DNA of 9,168 nucleotides from Arenicella sp. (GTDB taxonomy: Bacteria; Pseudomonadota; Gammaproteobacteria; Arenicellales; Arenicellaceae): contig JAESTB010000492.1 in NCBI GenBank assembly GCA_016763815.1, forward strand, positions 1 to 9,168. The letters are read 5' to 3'. Below the pieces are notes generated by a model. It had not been told where the DNA came from. It was given only the letters and a program-made list of their open reading frames with translations, and did no database searches. Of this stretch, positions 1 to 5,964 are shown in pieces; the stretch's first letter is position 1, and each line of letters begins with the position of its first letter. The translations under genes were made by a program, and so were the position numbers.

Positions 1-110
1 ACCCCAATCCAACCCCAATTCAACCCCAATCCAACCTCAATCCAACCCCAATCCAACCCCAATCCAACCCCAATTCAACCCCAATCCAACCTCAATCCAA
101 CCCCAATCCA
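1..110. repeat. 11-bp minisatellite with 55-bp higher-order period
   Basis: Ten tandem 11-bp units of consensus ACCCCAATCCA fill the first 110 bases without a gap. Units 2 and 7 carry ATTCA in place of ATCCA, and units 4 and 9 carry ACCTC in place of ACCCC. Units 1-5 are therefore identical to units 6-10, giving a perfect 55-bp block copied twice. A decayed unit (ACCCAACCA) follows at 111-119. The array starts at the window edge, so its true length is unknown. The minus strand reads as GGGG and GG runs separated by short T/A-rich spacers, which could in principle form G-quadruplexes. The unit is not a multiple of three and no reading frame runs through it, so it is not protein-coding. It lies just past the 3' end of the minus-strand gene at 163-789. 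Confidence 0.95.
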
Positions 111-162
111 ACCCAACCATTTAGTTTCTTAGCCAGTTCCGTGTATCAGTCACGCTACCGCC

Positions 163-789
163 CTATGTCTTTCTAGCTAAGATCGTCGGATTTTCGACTA
201 TCATTAGTGTCTTCATGACCTTAGCAATACCTTCTACGCGATTTTGTTGGCCTAAGGCTGAAAGCGATTCTACAAACTCATCTTGAATCGTTTGTAAAGT
301 ATGGTCCAACTCGTTCTTCAACGCCTTCGGCACGTCACCAACCATAACGCAAGCCAGCATCAACCTAGGGCCATGAGCTACCCAAATTGAATAATCACCG
401 ACGCGAAAATCAGTCAGTTTAGATGAATGATCTCTGGAAAATGCATCCTGTACAAAACTCTGAATTGCTGAGAACATTGCACTTATCGCATCACCATCGA
501 GCATGCCCCCTTCTTTAGAAGAAACCTCTTCAATCTGTATACCGGACTCTCGGTCGATCAAAAAGATGTGCTTGATCTGGTAGCGGCTTGGCCTGTTTAA
601 AAAACGGCTAACTATATGCCTAACATCATGGTGCGTTGTCATGCTCCATTCCGACAATGAATACCAGATAAAATCAAATGTGTTTGCTGAGCAAAAAATT
701 CGCCCTCCTAAAAGCGCTACAGGTGTATACCCCCGAGCAACCATTGAGGTTGCCAACACTGCTATCACTATTACAATTAATTCTGTCAC
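163..789 (-). CDS. Membrane-anchored protein with roadblock/LC7-like domain
   Basis: A 208-residue protein of unproven function. Residues 3-28 are hydrophobic (ELIVIVIAVLATSMVA onward) and form one N-terminal membrane anchor; the rest looks soluble. Residues about 70-172 have the alternating strand-helix-strand pattern of a roadblock/LC7-like or profilin-like sensor domain: QIKHIFLIDRESGIQIEEV, an acidic stretch MLDGDAISAMFSAIQSFVQD, then GDYSIWVAHGPRLMLACVMVG and a long amphipathic helix. From memory, similar segments occur in bacterial membrane and OmpA-like proteins, usually without a known role; I could not verify this. The start is GTG at 787-789, chosen because an AGAGGTG ribosome binding site lies 7 bases upstream and the anchor follows at once. 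It stands alone with no partner in the same direction nearby. Real gene: fairly sure. Domain name: tentative. Confidence 0.72.
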   Translation of the reverse strand: MTELIVIVIAVLATSMVARGYTPVALLGGRIFCSANTFDFIWYSLSEWSMTTHHDVRHIVSRFLNRPSRYQIKHIFLIDRESGIQIEEVSSKEGGMLDGDAISAMFSAIQSFVQDAFSRDHSSKLTDFRVGDYSIWVAHGPRLMLACVMVGDVPKALKNELDHTLQTIQDEFVESLSALGQQNRVEGIAKVMKTLMIVENPTILARKT

Positions 790-829
790 GACTCGTCACC
801 TCTTTGTCTATATTTGCCCAAATCACGAG

Positions 830-887
830 TATCATTATTATCATTAAAGAGCGTAGTGTCAACTATAAATTATCATTATTATCACTA
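830..887. repeat. Duplicated 17-bp AT-rich motif spanning the promoter
   Basis: TATCATTATTATCATTA at 830-846 recurs at 871-887 with a single difference (C for T at the fifteenth base). The copies are 41 bp apart, close to four helical turns, so they face the same side of the DNA. One overlaps the predicted -10 of the minus-strand gene and the other lies upstream of its -35. Shorter TATCATT pieces follow at about 889-895 and 910-916. This could be a pair of regulator sites or simple AT-rich drift. Confidence 0.55.
834..862 (-). promoter_or_regulatory. Sigma70-like promoter for the 163-789 gene
   Basis: On the minus strand a perfect -35 TTGACA (857-862) is followed after 17 bases by AATAAT (834-839), a 5/6 match to TATAAT. 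Transcription would start near 827, leaving a leader of about 38 bases that contains the AGAGGTG ribosome binding site. The -10 lies inside one copy of a repeated TATCATTATTATCA motif, whose second copy is 41 bp further upstream. Confidence 0.6.
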
Positions 888-1430
888 TTATCATTTAAGG
901 TGATGTTTTTATCATTGTGATGCGAAACTAAATAGGCTTTGAGAATACCCTGAGCCGATAGACATCATAAGAAGCATCTAATTAGCTTGCCCAAATTGAT
1001 TATTCAGATTGGTGAAGTGTGGGGGGGCTAGGATTTGTTATTGGGGTCTATTGATGACGCTGAGCTTGTTGTTGCTTAATCATCAATTGTTCGGCGGGTT
1101 AAAGCCTTATATATTGCTGACAATTTTAATTTAGACACCTTACTTGGCCAAACAAATCATTGTGGTTAGCTGCCGACGGAATACGTTGATAGTGCTTATC
1201 TGAGCAGGTTTGTTTTACGCTGATCTATGAGCCGACCTGCATTCAAACTTAGTGGTGAGTACTATCTAGGCCACTCTATTTAGTCCTTGAGTGAAAATAG
1301 AATGTCAGTTTAGGGCATAACCGGTACTGGTTTATGGTGCATGTCCAGTTTGGCGGCACGGTTGACTAATGAGCGATACCCTTAAAAACCTTGAAAATAT
1401 TTTCTCATTTTCCTTTTGCACTAGAGTTAT
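888..1430. other. Gene-poor stretch, no recognised gene
   Basis: No intact gene is visible on either strand. In the same frame as the broken dehydrogenase that follows, the sequence from 1047 to about 1290 is open except for a few stops, including VRRVKALYIADNFNLDTLLG and LPTEYVDSAYLSRFVLR. This could be a decayed gene, but I do not recognise the family. A run of seven G lies at 1021-1027. The right end (TTTTGCAC at 1415-1422 and TTATGCAGAGGTCTC at about 1427-1441) abuts the point where dehydrogenase similarity begins. Confidence 0.4.
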
Positions 1431-1895
1431 GCAGAGGTCTCTACCAATATGTTGATTCATTTTCTGCGGCCGATGGTTAAGCGAGGAAAGGGCGAATACT
1501 CAACGTGGCTTCTATTCATACCTTACCTAGCCACCTATGTAGCGACTAAGGCTTACGTACTTTCGCTATCAGAATCACTCGAGGAAGAATTATCTGGCAT
1601 CGGTGTTTCGCTTACTGCATTGCGTCCCAGCGTTACTGATATCAAAATGGTTGCCGATGCCCAGAAAAAAGTGGTGGATTCAATTTTCCTGAGTTCGTTG
1701 CCGGAGAGCTTGAGCAAGTTGCTGCTTAGGGTTATAGGCCTGATTGAACGGCGAAGTGATTTGCGTACCCGGGGCCGTGAACTTGGCCACAACTATAATA
1801 GAACGAGCCACGCCAAAATGGTAATTACGTCGTATCTCTGGCTCAATACAGTTACGGTGGCGATTGATTCAAAACCTAATCATAAGAATCGATGA
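1431..1895 (+). pseudogene. Broken short-chain dehydrogenase (SDR), C-terminal remnant
   Basis: What remains matches the second half of classical short-chain dehydrogenases: FLRPMVKRGKG, then the active-site YVATK (Tyr at 1536-1538, Lys at 1548-1550), AYVLSLSESLEEELSGIGVS, and the TALRPSVTDIKM segment that normally follows. The N-terminal Rossmann part with the glycine-rich NAD(P)-binding loop, about 130 residues, is absent. The catalytic-serine strand is not in the main frame; it reads GRILNVAS in the frame starting at 1490 (1490-1513), so the gene has a frame shift there and another before YLATYVATK. The serine-to-tyrosine gap is also several residues too short. The last 40 or so residues do not resemble the family. 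An ATG at 1449 opens a 148-codon frame, but it is unlikely to make an active enzyme. It converges on the HD-domain gene. Confidence 0.8.
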
Positions 1896-1930
1896 GGTTC
1901 GACCGGCGTGAACTACTCACTATGTGCTTA

Positions 1931-2569
1931 CTACGCATCTTCTAACCAACCTTGCTCTACGGCGAGATCAATTTGCCTACAAACATATAGCCACAGCTTA
2001 GGAGCCAACCCTTCAAGGTGTTTGTTTCGATCAATAAGCTGTGATTTTTTCACATTATGCCTAACCCAACTGCCACCTTCGTTTCTCATGTTCTGCAAGA
2101 GGGGTAAAATACGGTCCATTGCTTTGGCAAATCTAGCATCGTTAGTTTCAGCACTTTCGAACTCTAGCCATAATTGATTATAGGCTTGAAATTGCTGTTC
2201 TGGTAATAAACCAAATAGTCGGTTTGCCGCGGCAATTTCTTTATTTTCTTGCTCAGAAAGGGCTTCCGGCTCAGAAAAAGCAAACATATCTCCGGCGTCA
2301 ATTTCGACAATATCGTGAATAAGTAACATACAAGTGACTCGCGAAATATCTACTTTTTCTACGGCGTACTCATGGAGTATTTGAGCTGTTAGAGAAATAT
2401 GCCAACTATGCTCGGCGCTATTCTCAAATCTATTTTCATCAGACTTCACAAGAGCTTGTCGATAGACGCCCTTAAGTCGGTCTAACTCAATAATAAAATC
2501 TAATTGTTTATTCAGGTCATCCATTATTTTCAAACTCGGGATTAAACGAAAATTATAATTTAGCGGCAT
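1931..2569 (-). CDS. HD-domain phosphohydrolase, YfbR/HDDC2-like
   Basis: A metal-dependent phosphohydrolase of the HD superfamily, close in pattern to YfbR-type 5'-deoxynucleotidases and the HDDC2/YGK1 group, which remove phosphate from (deoxy)nucleoside monophosphates in the cytoplasm. Numbering from the first Met, the ligand set is visible: His54 in SAEHSWH, the His85-Asp86 pair in LLIHDIVEIDAGD, and Asp152 in FAKAMDRILPLL. All are present, so it looks active. The reading frame begins at 2569 (212 residues), but Met16 at 2522-2524 is the more likely start, giving 197 residues, the usual family length. The first 15 residues are atypical and neither start has a strong ribosome binding site. 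Its substrate cannot be read from sequence. It stands alone, convergent with the dehydrogenase remnant. Confidence 0.88.
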   Translation of the reverse strand: MPLNYNFRLIPSLKIMDDLNKQLDFIIELDRLKGVYRQALVKSDENRFENSAEHSWHISLTAQILHEYAVEKVDISRVTCMLLIHDIVEIDAGDMFAFSEPEALSEQENKEIAAANRLFGLLPEQQFQAYNQLWLEFESAETNDARFAKAMDRILPLLQNMRNEGGSWVRHNVKKSQLIDRNKHLEGLAPKLWLYVCRQIDLAVEQGWLEDA

Positions 2570-2710
2570 AGTCGGGCAATTACCGTAGTTTACTTACCAT
2601 AGTATCTTTACCTAGGCTATTTTTTAAGGAGCACAACATCTAATTCGGATCACGAATTGACAGTAGTCTAAATCAAACCGGCTTTTACACCAAAGGCAGC
2701 ACACAAACCG

Positions 2711-2824
2711 GCCGTAAATGCTCTAGAAGGACATGCTGAACGACCCGAACGTGATTGATTGAGATTCGAGTTTACGCGACCTAGAAGGGGTTGTTCAGCG
2801 TAAACGTAGAGGGCCGAGCATGGC
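2711..2824. repeat. Nested imperfect palindrome (folded repeat element)
   Basis: About 114 bases fold into nested stems. The inner arms GCTGAACGACCC (2735-2746) and GGGTTGTTCAGC (2788-2799) pair over 12 positions with one G-T wobble, around a 41-base loop. The outer arms ATGCTC (2718-2723) and GAGCAT (2816-2821) pair, extended by GCC (2711-2713) with GGC (2822-2824). An alternative 8-bp pairing, GTTTACGC (2770-2777) with GCGTAAAC (2798-2805), would compete with the inner stem. CTAGAAGG occurs directly at 2723-2730 and 2781-2788. A 73-codon minus-strand frame (2668-2889) reads through the element, with segments such as EQPLLGRVNSNLNQSRSG. I do not treat it as a gene, because such frames are often by-products of dispersed structured repeats. 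Integron attC ends (RYYYAAC/GTTRRRY) were looked for and not found. Confidence 0.6.
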
Positions 2825-3260
2825 ATCAAACTAATTGATTTCATGCTGTGCTTACTAATAATGATTGATATTTTCTGTGGTTTATTCATTTATTTCAGAA
2901 TAAATAATCTATTTTTGGCTCTTTATGATGGAAGATTCTGAAGAAAAGTTTCTATCTGCGGGTTTTTGATCGTGTAAAAACACTATGAGAAAGGCTTAAG
3001 TCATCTTGCTGAGAGCGACCTGTTTTTCCGTGAAAACACTATAAATCCTGAGTATTCCAGTCTAATTCGCTATAGGTGATTTGGCTATGTGGCATGTGTT
3101 TCAGAAAGTAAGGTGAAATCGTGTTTCGATCATATTGTCACCTGTGTGTCATTTTTCATTTTATTAGATATAGTACTTATGTCCACTATTAGGATATTTT
3201 AGCTAGACATACATCAGTAATTTGTCAGGTATGTGTCTAAACTCTACTACAACCCATCAC
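2825..3260. other. Long leader region before the protease gene
   Basis: No coding sequence is recognised here. It holds an AT-rich perfect hairpin (ATTTATT at 2888-2894 with AATAAAT at 2899-2905, loop TCAG) and two related small inverted repeats at 2962-2986 and 3022-3042. A weak sigma70-like candidate is GTGTCA (3146-3151), 17 bases, then TATAGT (3169-3174). If it is used, the protease mRNA would have a leader of about 90 bases. Confidence 0.4.
2962..3042. repeat. Two related GTTTT...AAAACACTAT hairpin sites
   Basis: The first site (2962-2986) is GTTTTT, eight bases, AAAAAC, then ACTAT. The second (3022-3042) is GTTTTT, a short spacer containing CCGTG, AAAAC, then ACTAT. Their left ends are 60 bp apart. 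Both combine a small inverted repeat with the same tail, a layout expected of paired binding sites, and both lie upstream of the protease gene. No regulator is identified. Confidence 0.45.
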
Positions 3261-3267
3261 AAAGGAA
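3261..3267 (+). promoter_or_regulatory. Ribosome binding site of the protease gene
   Basis: AAAGGAA lies 6 bases before the ATG at 3274. It fixes the start, which is followed directly by a good signal peptide. Confidence 0.85.
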
Positions 3268-3273
3268 CTAAAA

Positions 3274-5172
3274 ATGAATGCTCAAAAGAATGCTTTGAAA
3301 AGCATGATCTGTTGTGCGTCGCTTTCCCTAATTACCATGTCTGTCGCCTCGGCGGGTGTGGATAATAGCGATTCATCACTAGTGCTCTCACCCCCCACCT
3401 CAATCTCAGGTAATAGTACTGCCACTGATAAGCGAGGACTTCTCGGCAGTAACTACGGAAAATACCGCTCCGTGGATGCTGCTCGAGCGATTCCCAACCG
3501 ATATATCGTGGTTTACAAAGACGACTACGTAAAAAAAATGGCGAGTACAATGGCTGGAGGAAGCCTTGGAATTCTAAGTACCACTATGATTGCGGATTTT
3601 CAGGCTCAAGCGGTGACTGACCTGACGACTAGTTTGGCTGCAAACTATGATATGACCGTGACTCACACCTTCGGTTATGCGCTTGGAGGCTTCGCGGCGG
3701 AAATGAGCGATAAAACACTCGCAGCCTTTATCAACGACCCCAGCGTAGACTACGTCGAGCAGGACCAGCTTATGACTGCGACAGCGATACAAAGCAACGC
3801 AACGTGGGGATTGGACCGTATCGATCAGCCAGATCTACCTTTAGACACCTTCTATGAATACAACTTTGACGGTACTGGCGTGGATGCGTACATTATCGAT
3901 ACAGGTATTCGTGCCACACATAGTCAGTTTGGTGGACGGGTAAGCAGTGGTTTCGACGCGATTGGTGACGGCAATGGCACTAATGATTGTAATGGTCACG
4001 GTACTCATGTAGCCGGAACTGTTGGGTCAGCGACTTACGGCGTAGCAAAAAATGTAAACCTGATTGCCGTACGTGTACTAGACTGCGGCGGCAGTGGCAG
4101 TAATGCTGGTGTGATCAACGGTGTTAACTACGTTGCACAAAATGCTTCAGGGCCTTCAGTTGCGAATATGAGTCTTGGCGGTGGTAACTCCACTGCGTTG
4201 GACAATGCTGTCGAAAATGCGATCACTCAAGGCGTAACCTTTGTTGTTGCGGCTGGTAATTCTAATGCCAATGCGTGTGTCGGATCACCTAATCGTGTCG
4301 GGCCAGCACTGACTATTGGAGCCACGACTTCCTCTGATGCGCGTTCGAGCTTCTCGAACTTCGGCTCATGTGTTGATATGTTTGCACCTGGTTCTTCAAT
4401 TACTTCTACATGGTCTACGAGTAATAGTGCGACAAATACCATCAGTGGCACGTCTATGGCAGCTCCACACGTTGCCGGCGTCGCAGCCTTGTACTTGGAT
4501 GAATCACCCTCGGCAACACCTGCACAGGTTGAGGTCGCTCTGGAAAATGCGGCCGTTTCAGGCAGGCTCAGTGGCATAGGCTCTGGGTCACCTAACCTCC
4601 TTTTACAATCTCTGCTAAATGGCGGCGGTGGTGGTGGTCCAATCTGCTCATACGACGATGATTTCACTACATCAACAGGCTGGCAGAACCTATCGAGCTC
4701 TACTTGTACTACAGGAACTTACGTTCGCACTAATCCAACCCAGGTCACTAATAGCGGTGTAATAACGCAAGTAGGTGGCGATGCAGGTGGAGACGGCTTT
4801 GCTGTCTTTACGGCAACTAATTCGTCAGCTGGAGTGAATGACGTTGACGGCGGTGAATGTATCGCGCAATCGCCAAACATTAGTGTTAGCGAAAGCTCCA
4901 CACTCTCTTTTGCTTGGTTTCATGGCCAACGTGATACTGGCGACGATCCATCTGGTGATTTCTTTGGTATTGAGTATTCGGTAAACGGCGGCTCTACTTT
5001 TAATAGCCTCGTATCAATTGGTGATACCAGAACTCAAGCTCAATGGCAGAATGCTAGTGCAGCGATACCTGCTGGGTCTAATGTTCTCATACGAGTCAGA
5101 GCAAGTGACGGTGCCGGACCAGGTGACCTGATCGAAGGCGGGATTGATTCCGTTAAGATTTGCCCAAATTAG
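3274..5172 (+). CDS. Secreted S8 serine protease, proteinase K/aqualysin type
   Basis: A 632-residue secreted endopeptidase. Residues 1-27 form a signal peptide (basic start, hydrophobic core, cleavage after ASA). An inhibitor-I9 propeptide follows (about 72-165, from IPNRYIVVYKDD to VDYVEQDQ) that would chaperone folding and be cut off. The catalytic domain (about 170-449) has the complete triad: Asp209 in YIIDTGI, His242 in NGHGTHVAGT and Ser394 in SGTSMAAPHVAG, with oxyanion Asn329 in VVAAGNS. Cys239/Cys271 and Cys335/Cys366 sit where aqualysin-type enzymes form disulfides. Six glycines (450-455) link to a C-terminal domain (about 456-632) with NDVDGGECIAQSP and ASDGAGPGDLIEGGIDSVKI, a pattern I recognise from jelly-roll, MAM-like domains attached to secreted hydrolases; it has four cysteines (458, 478, 529, 630). 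The domain may aid substrate binding or be trimmed at maturation. Likely role: extracellular protein digestion. Confidence 0.97.
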   Translation: MNAQKNALKSMICCASLSLITMSVASAGVDNSDSSLVLSPPTSISGNSTATDKRGLLGSNYGKYRSVDAARAIPNRYIVVYKDDYVKKMASTMAGGSLGILSTTMIADFQAQAVTDLTTSLAANYDMTVTHTFGYALGGFAAEMSDKTLAAFINDPSVDYVEQDQLMTATAIQSNATWGLDRIDQPDLPLDTFYEYNFDGTGVDAYIIDTGIRATHSQFGGRVSSGFDAIGDGNGTNDCNGHGTHVAGTVGSATYGVAKNVNLIAVRVLDCGGSGSNAGVINGVNYVAQNASGPSVANMSLGGGNSTALDNAVENAITQGVTFVVAAGNSNANACVGSPNRVGPALTIGATTSSDARSSFSNFGSCVDMFAPGSSITSTWSTSNSATNTISGTSMAAPHVAGVAALYLDESPSATPAQVEVALENAAVSGRLSGIGSGSPNLLLQSLLNGGGGGGPICSYDDDFTTSTGWQNLSSSTCTTGTYVRTNPTQVTNSGVITQVGGDAGGDGFAVFTATNSSAGVNDVDGGECIAQSPNISVSESSTLSFAWFHGQRDTGDDPSGDFFGIEYSVNGGSTFNSLVSIGDTRTQAQWQNASAAIPAGSNVLIRVRASDGAGPGDLIEGGIDSVKICPN

Positions 5173-5185
5173 AATAAATTGGGCA
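5161..5185 (+). terminator. Hairpin overlapping the protease stop codon
   Basis: TGCCCAA (5161-5167) pairs perfectly with TTGGGCA (5179-5185). Inside, three more pairs form after one A-A mismatch, leaving a three-base loop. The stem includes the TAG stop codon. No T run follows, so it is not a classical intrinsic terminator; it may stabilise the 3' end of the mRNA or be chance. Confidence 0.35.
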
Positions 5186-5387
5186 CCATAGGGCTGGAAC
5201 GGCTTTCTTAGTGGTCGCAGCTCTTTGTTAAAACTCGGCTAGTTATGTCTGCATTCAGACACCGTCTTAGGGCATAGCTAGTCGTTTTACTAGAAAAGAA
5301 AAATTTAAAGAATGAAAATAACCGGAGCTGAGCGATGCTCACGTTACCGATCTCCCCCCCTTCCCCCATTGCCATCACGACCTTATT
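5186..5387. other. Intergenic stretch, no recognised gene
   Basis: No reading frame or family similarity is visible. C-rich runs occur at 5354-5360 and 5363-5367. If the transposase remnant that follows was once full length, its N-terminal domain should lie here and further left, but I cannot trace it. Confidence 0.4.
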
Positions 5388-5857
5388 ACAGCTAAAGTTC
5401 TTGGTCGAATTTTAGGCGAATGAGCTACCAGCGAAGGCGTATATGGATACTCCCGTTATTTACCTCAGTTACCCGCCATGAGATCTTGGTCGATGGCGAA
5501 AATGATTTGCCGAGAGTGACCCTTCAGCTATTGCTGAGATAGGTTAGTCAGTTATAGCAACTCGATCGTCAAGTGAAAGGGCGAAGACACATACCCAGGG
5601 TAGAATTAACATAGTGAAGCAAGTAAGAGCTTAGTGGCTATCACCAGCATAGGCTCGATTACGACGAGTATGCTGCTTGCTTCGACAGTGATGCATCGAA
5701 TTTCAACAACGGACTCCCTGGCTCGGGTTAGTCTCTCACGGCACTCTAGGAAGTGAACAGATACTCCTAGAGGTCAGTAAGTTTGGGATACCTATCGCAG
5801 ATTTAGCTTAGATTTAGAACGTTACTCATACACTAAGGGTGATCAGCGATGCGCTAC
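5388..5857 (+). pseudogene. IS110-family transposase remnant, heavily decayed
   Basis: Pieces of an IS110-type DEDD transposase appear in the right order across all three plus-strand frames. They are TAKVLGRILGE then EGVYGYSRYLPQL (5388-5471), EILVDGENDLPRV to QLDRQVK (5480-5578, two stops), SEASKSLVAITSIG and SITTSMLLASTV (5613-5690, matching the helix-hairpin-like PGIGPITAS region), DASNFNNG (5690-5713), WLGLV and EQILLEVSKFG (5719-5787), DTYRRF (5787-5804), and TLLIH...SAMRY (5819-5857, two stops). Intact members read ...F.NGRQ.AAWLGLVPRQ.SSGGK..LLGISKRGD.YLR.LLIHGAR, so the identification rests on several ordered matches. The serine-containing SSGGK motif has decayed to LGSEQ. The N-terminal RuvC-like half is missing or unrecognisable, and I see no element ends. 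At least five frame breaks make it non-functional. Confidence 0.85.
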
Positions 5858-5909
5858 TAAACAGGGCAGGGGTTTAGACTTGATTAGAAGTTCCTGATGG
5901 CAGAAAAGC

Positions 5910-5943
5910 AAAAGCCCCTAAACGATACCGTTTAAGGGCTTTT
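5910..5943 (-). terminator. Intrinsic terminator of the TonB receptor gene
   Basis: AAAAGCCC-C-TAAACG (5910-5924) pairs with CGTTTA-A-GGGCTTTT (5929-5943) around an ATAC loop. In a plus-strand transcript the middle position is a C-A mismatch; in the minus-strand transcript it becomes a G-U pair, so all 15 positions pair. On the minus strand the stem ends in UUUU, G, C, UUUU. Both facts favour service to the minus-strand receptor gene, whose stop lies 21 bases upstream of the hairpin. It could also block read-through from the other side. Confidence 0.88.
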
Positions 5944-5964
5944 ATGTTTACTGGCAATATTTCT

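Noticed and set aside
1..119. CRISPR array
   Set aside because: Units are contiguous 11-mers with no unique spacers, so this is a minisatellite.
641..920. Short open frames on both strands overlapping the upstream part of the roadblock-like gene
   Set aside because: They overlap the real gene or AT-rich promoter repeats, lack ribosome binding sites and show no family features.
1908..2177. 89-codon plus-strand frame over the HD-domain gene
   Set aside because: It lies antisense to a well-supported gene with intact metal-binding motifs; its peptide is cysteine- and serine-rich and not domain-like.
2711..2824. Integron attC site
   Set aside because: The overall folding is similar, but neither RYYYAAC nor GTTRRRY core sites are present at the ends, and no integrase or cassette array is visible.
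2668..2889. 73-codon minus-strand frame as a protein gene
   Set aside because: It runs through the folded repeat, has no clear ribosome binding site and looks like a by-product of the repeat. The sequence is kept as a repeat feature and finding.
4227..4667. 146-codon antisense frame inside the protease gene
   Set aside because: It is a shadow of the S8 catalytic domain and glycine linker; its proline run is the reverse reading of the glycine codons.
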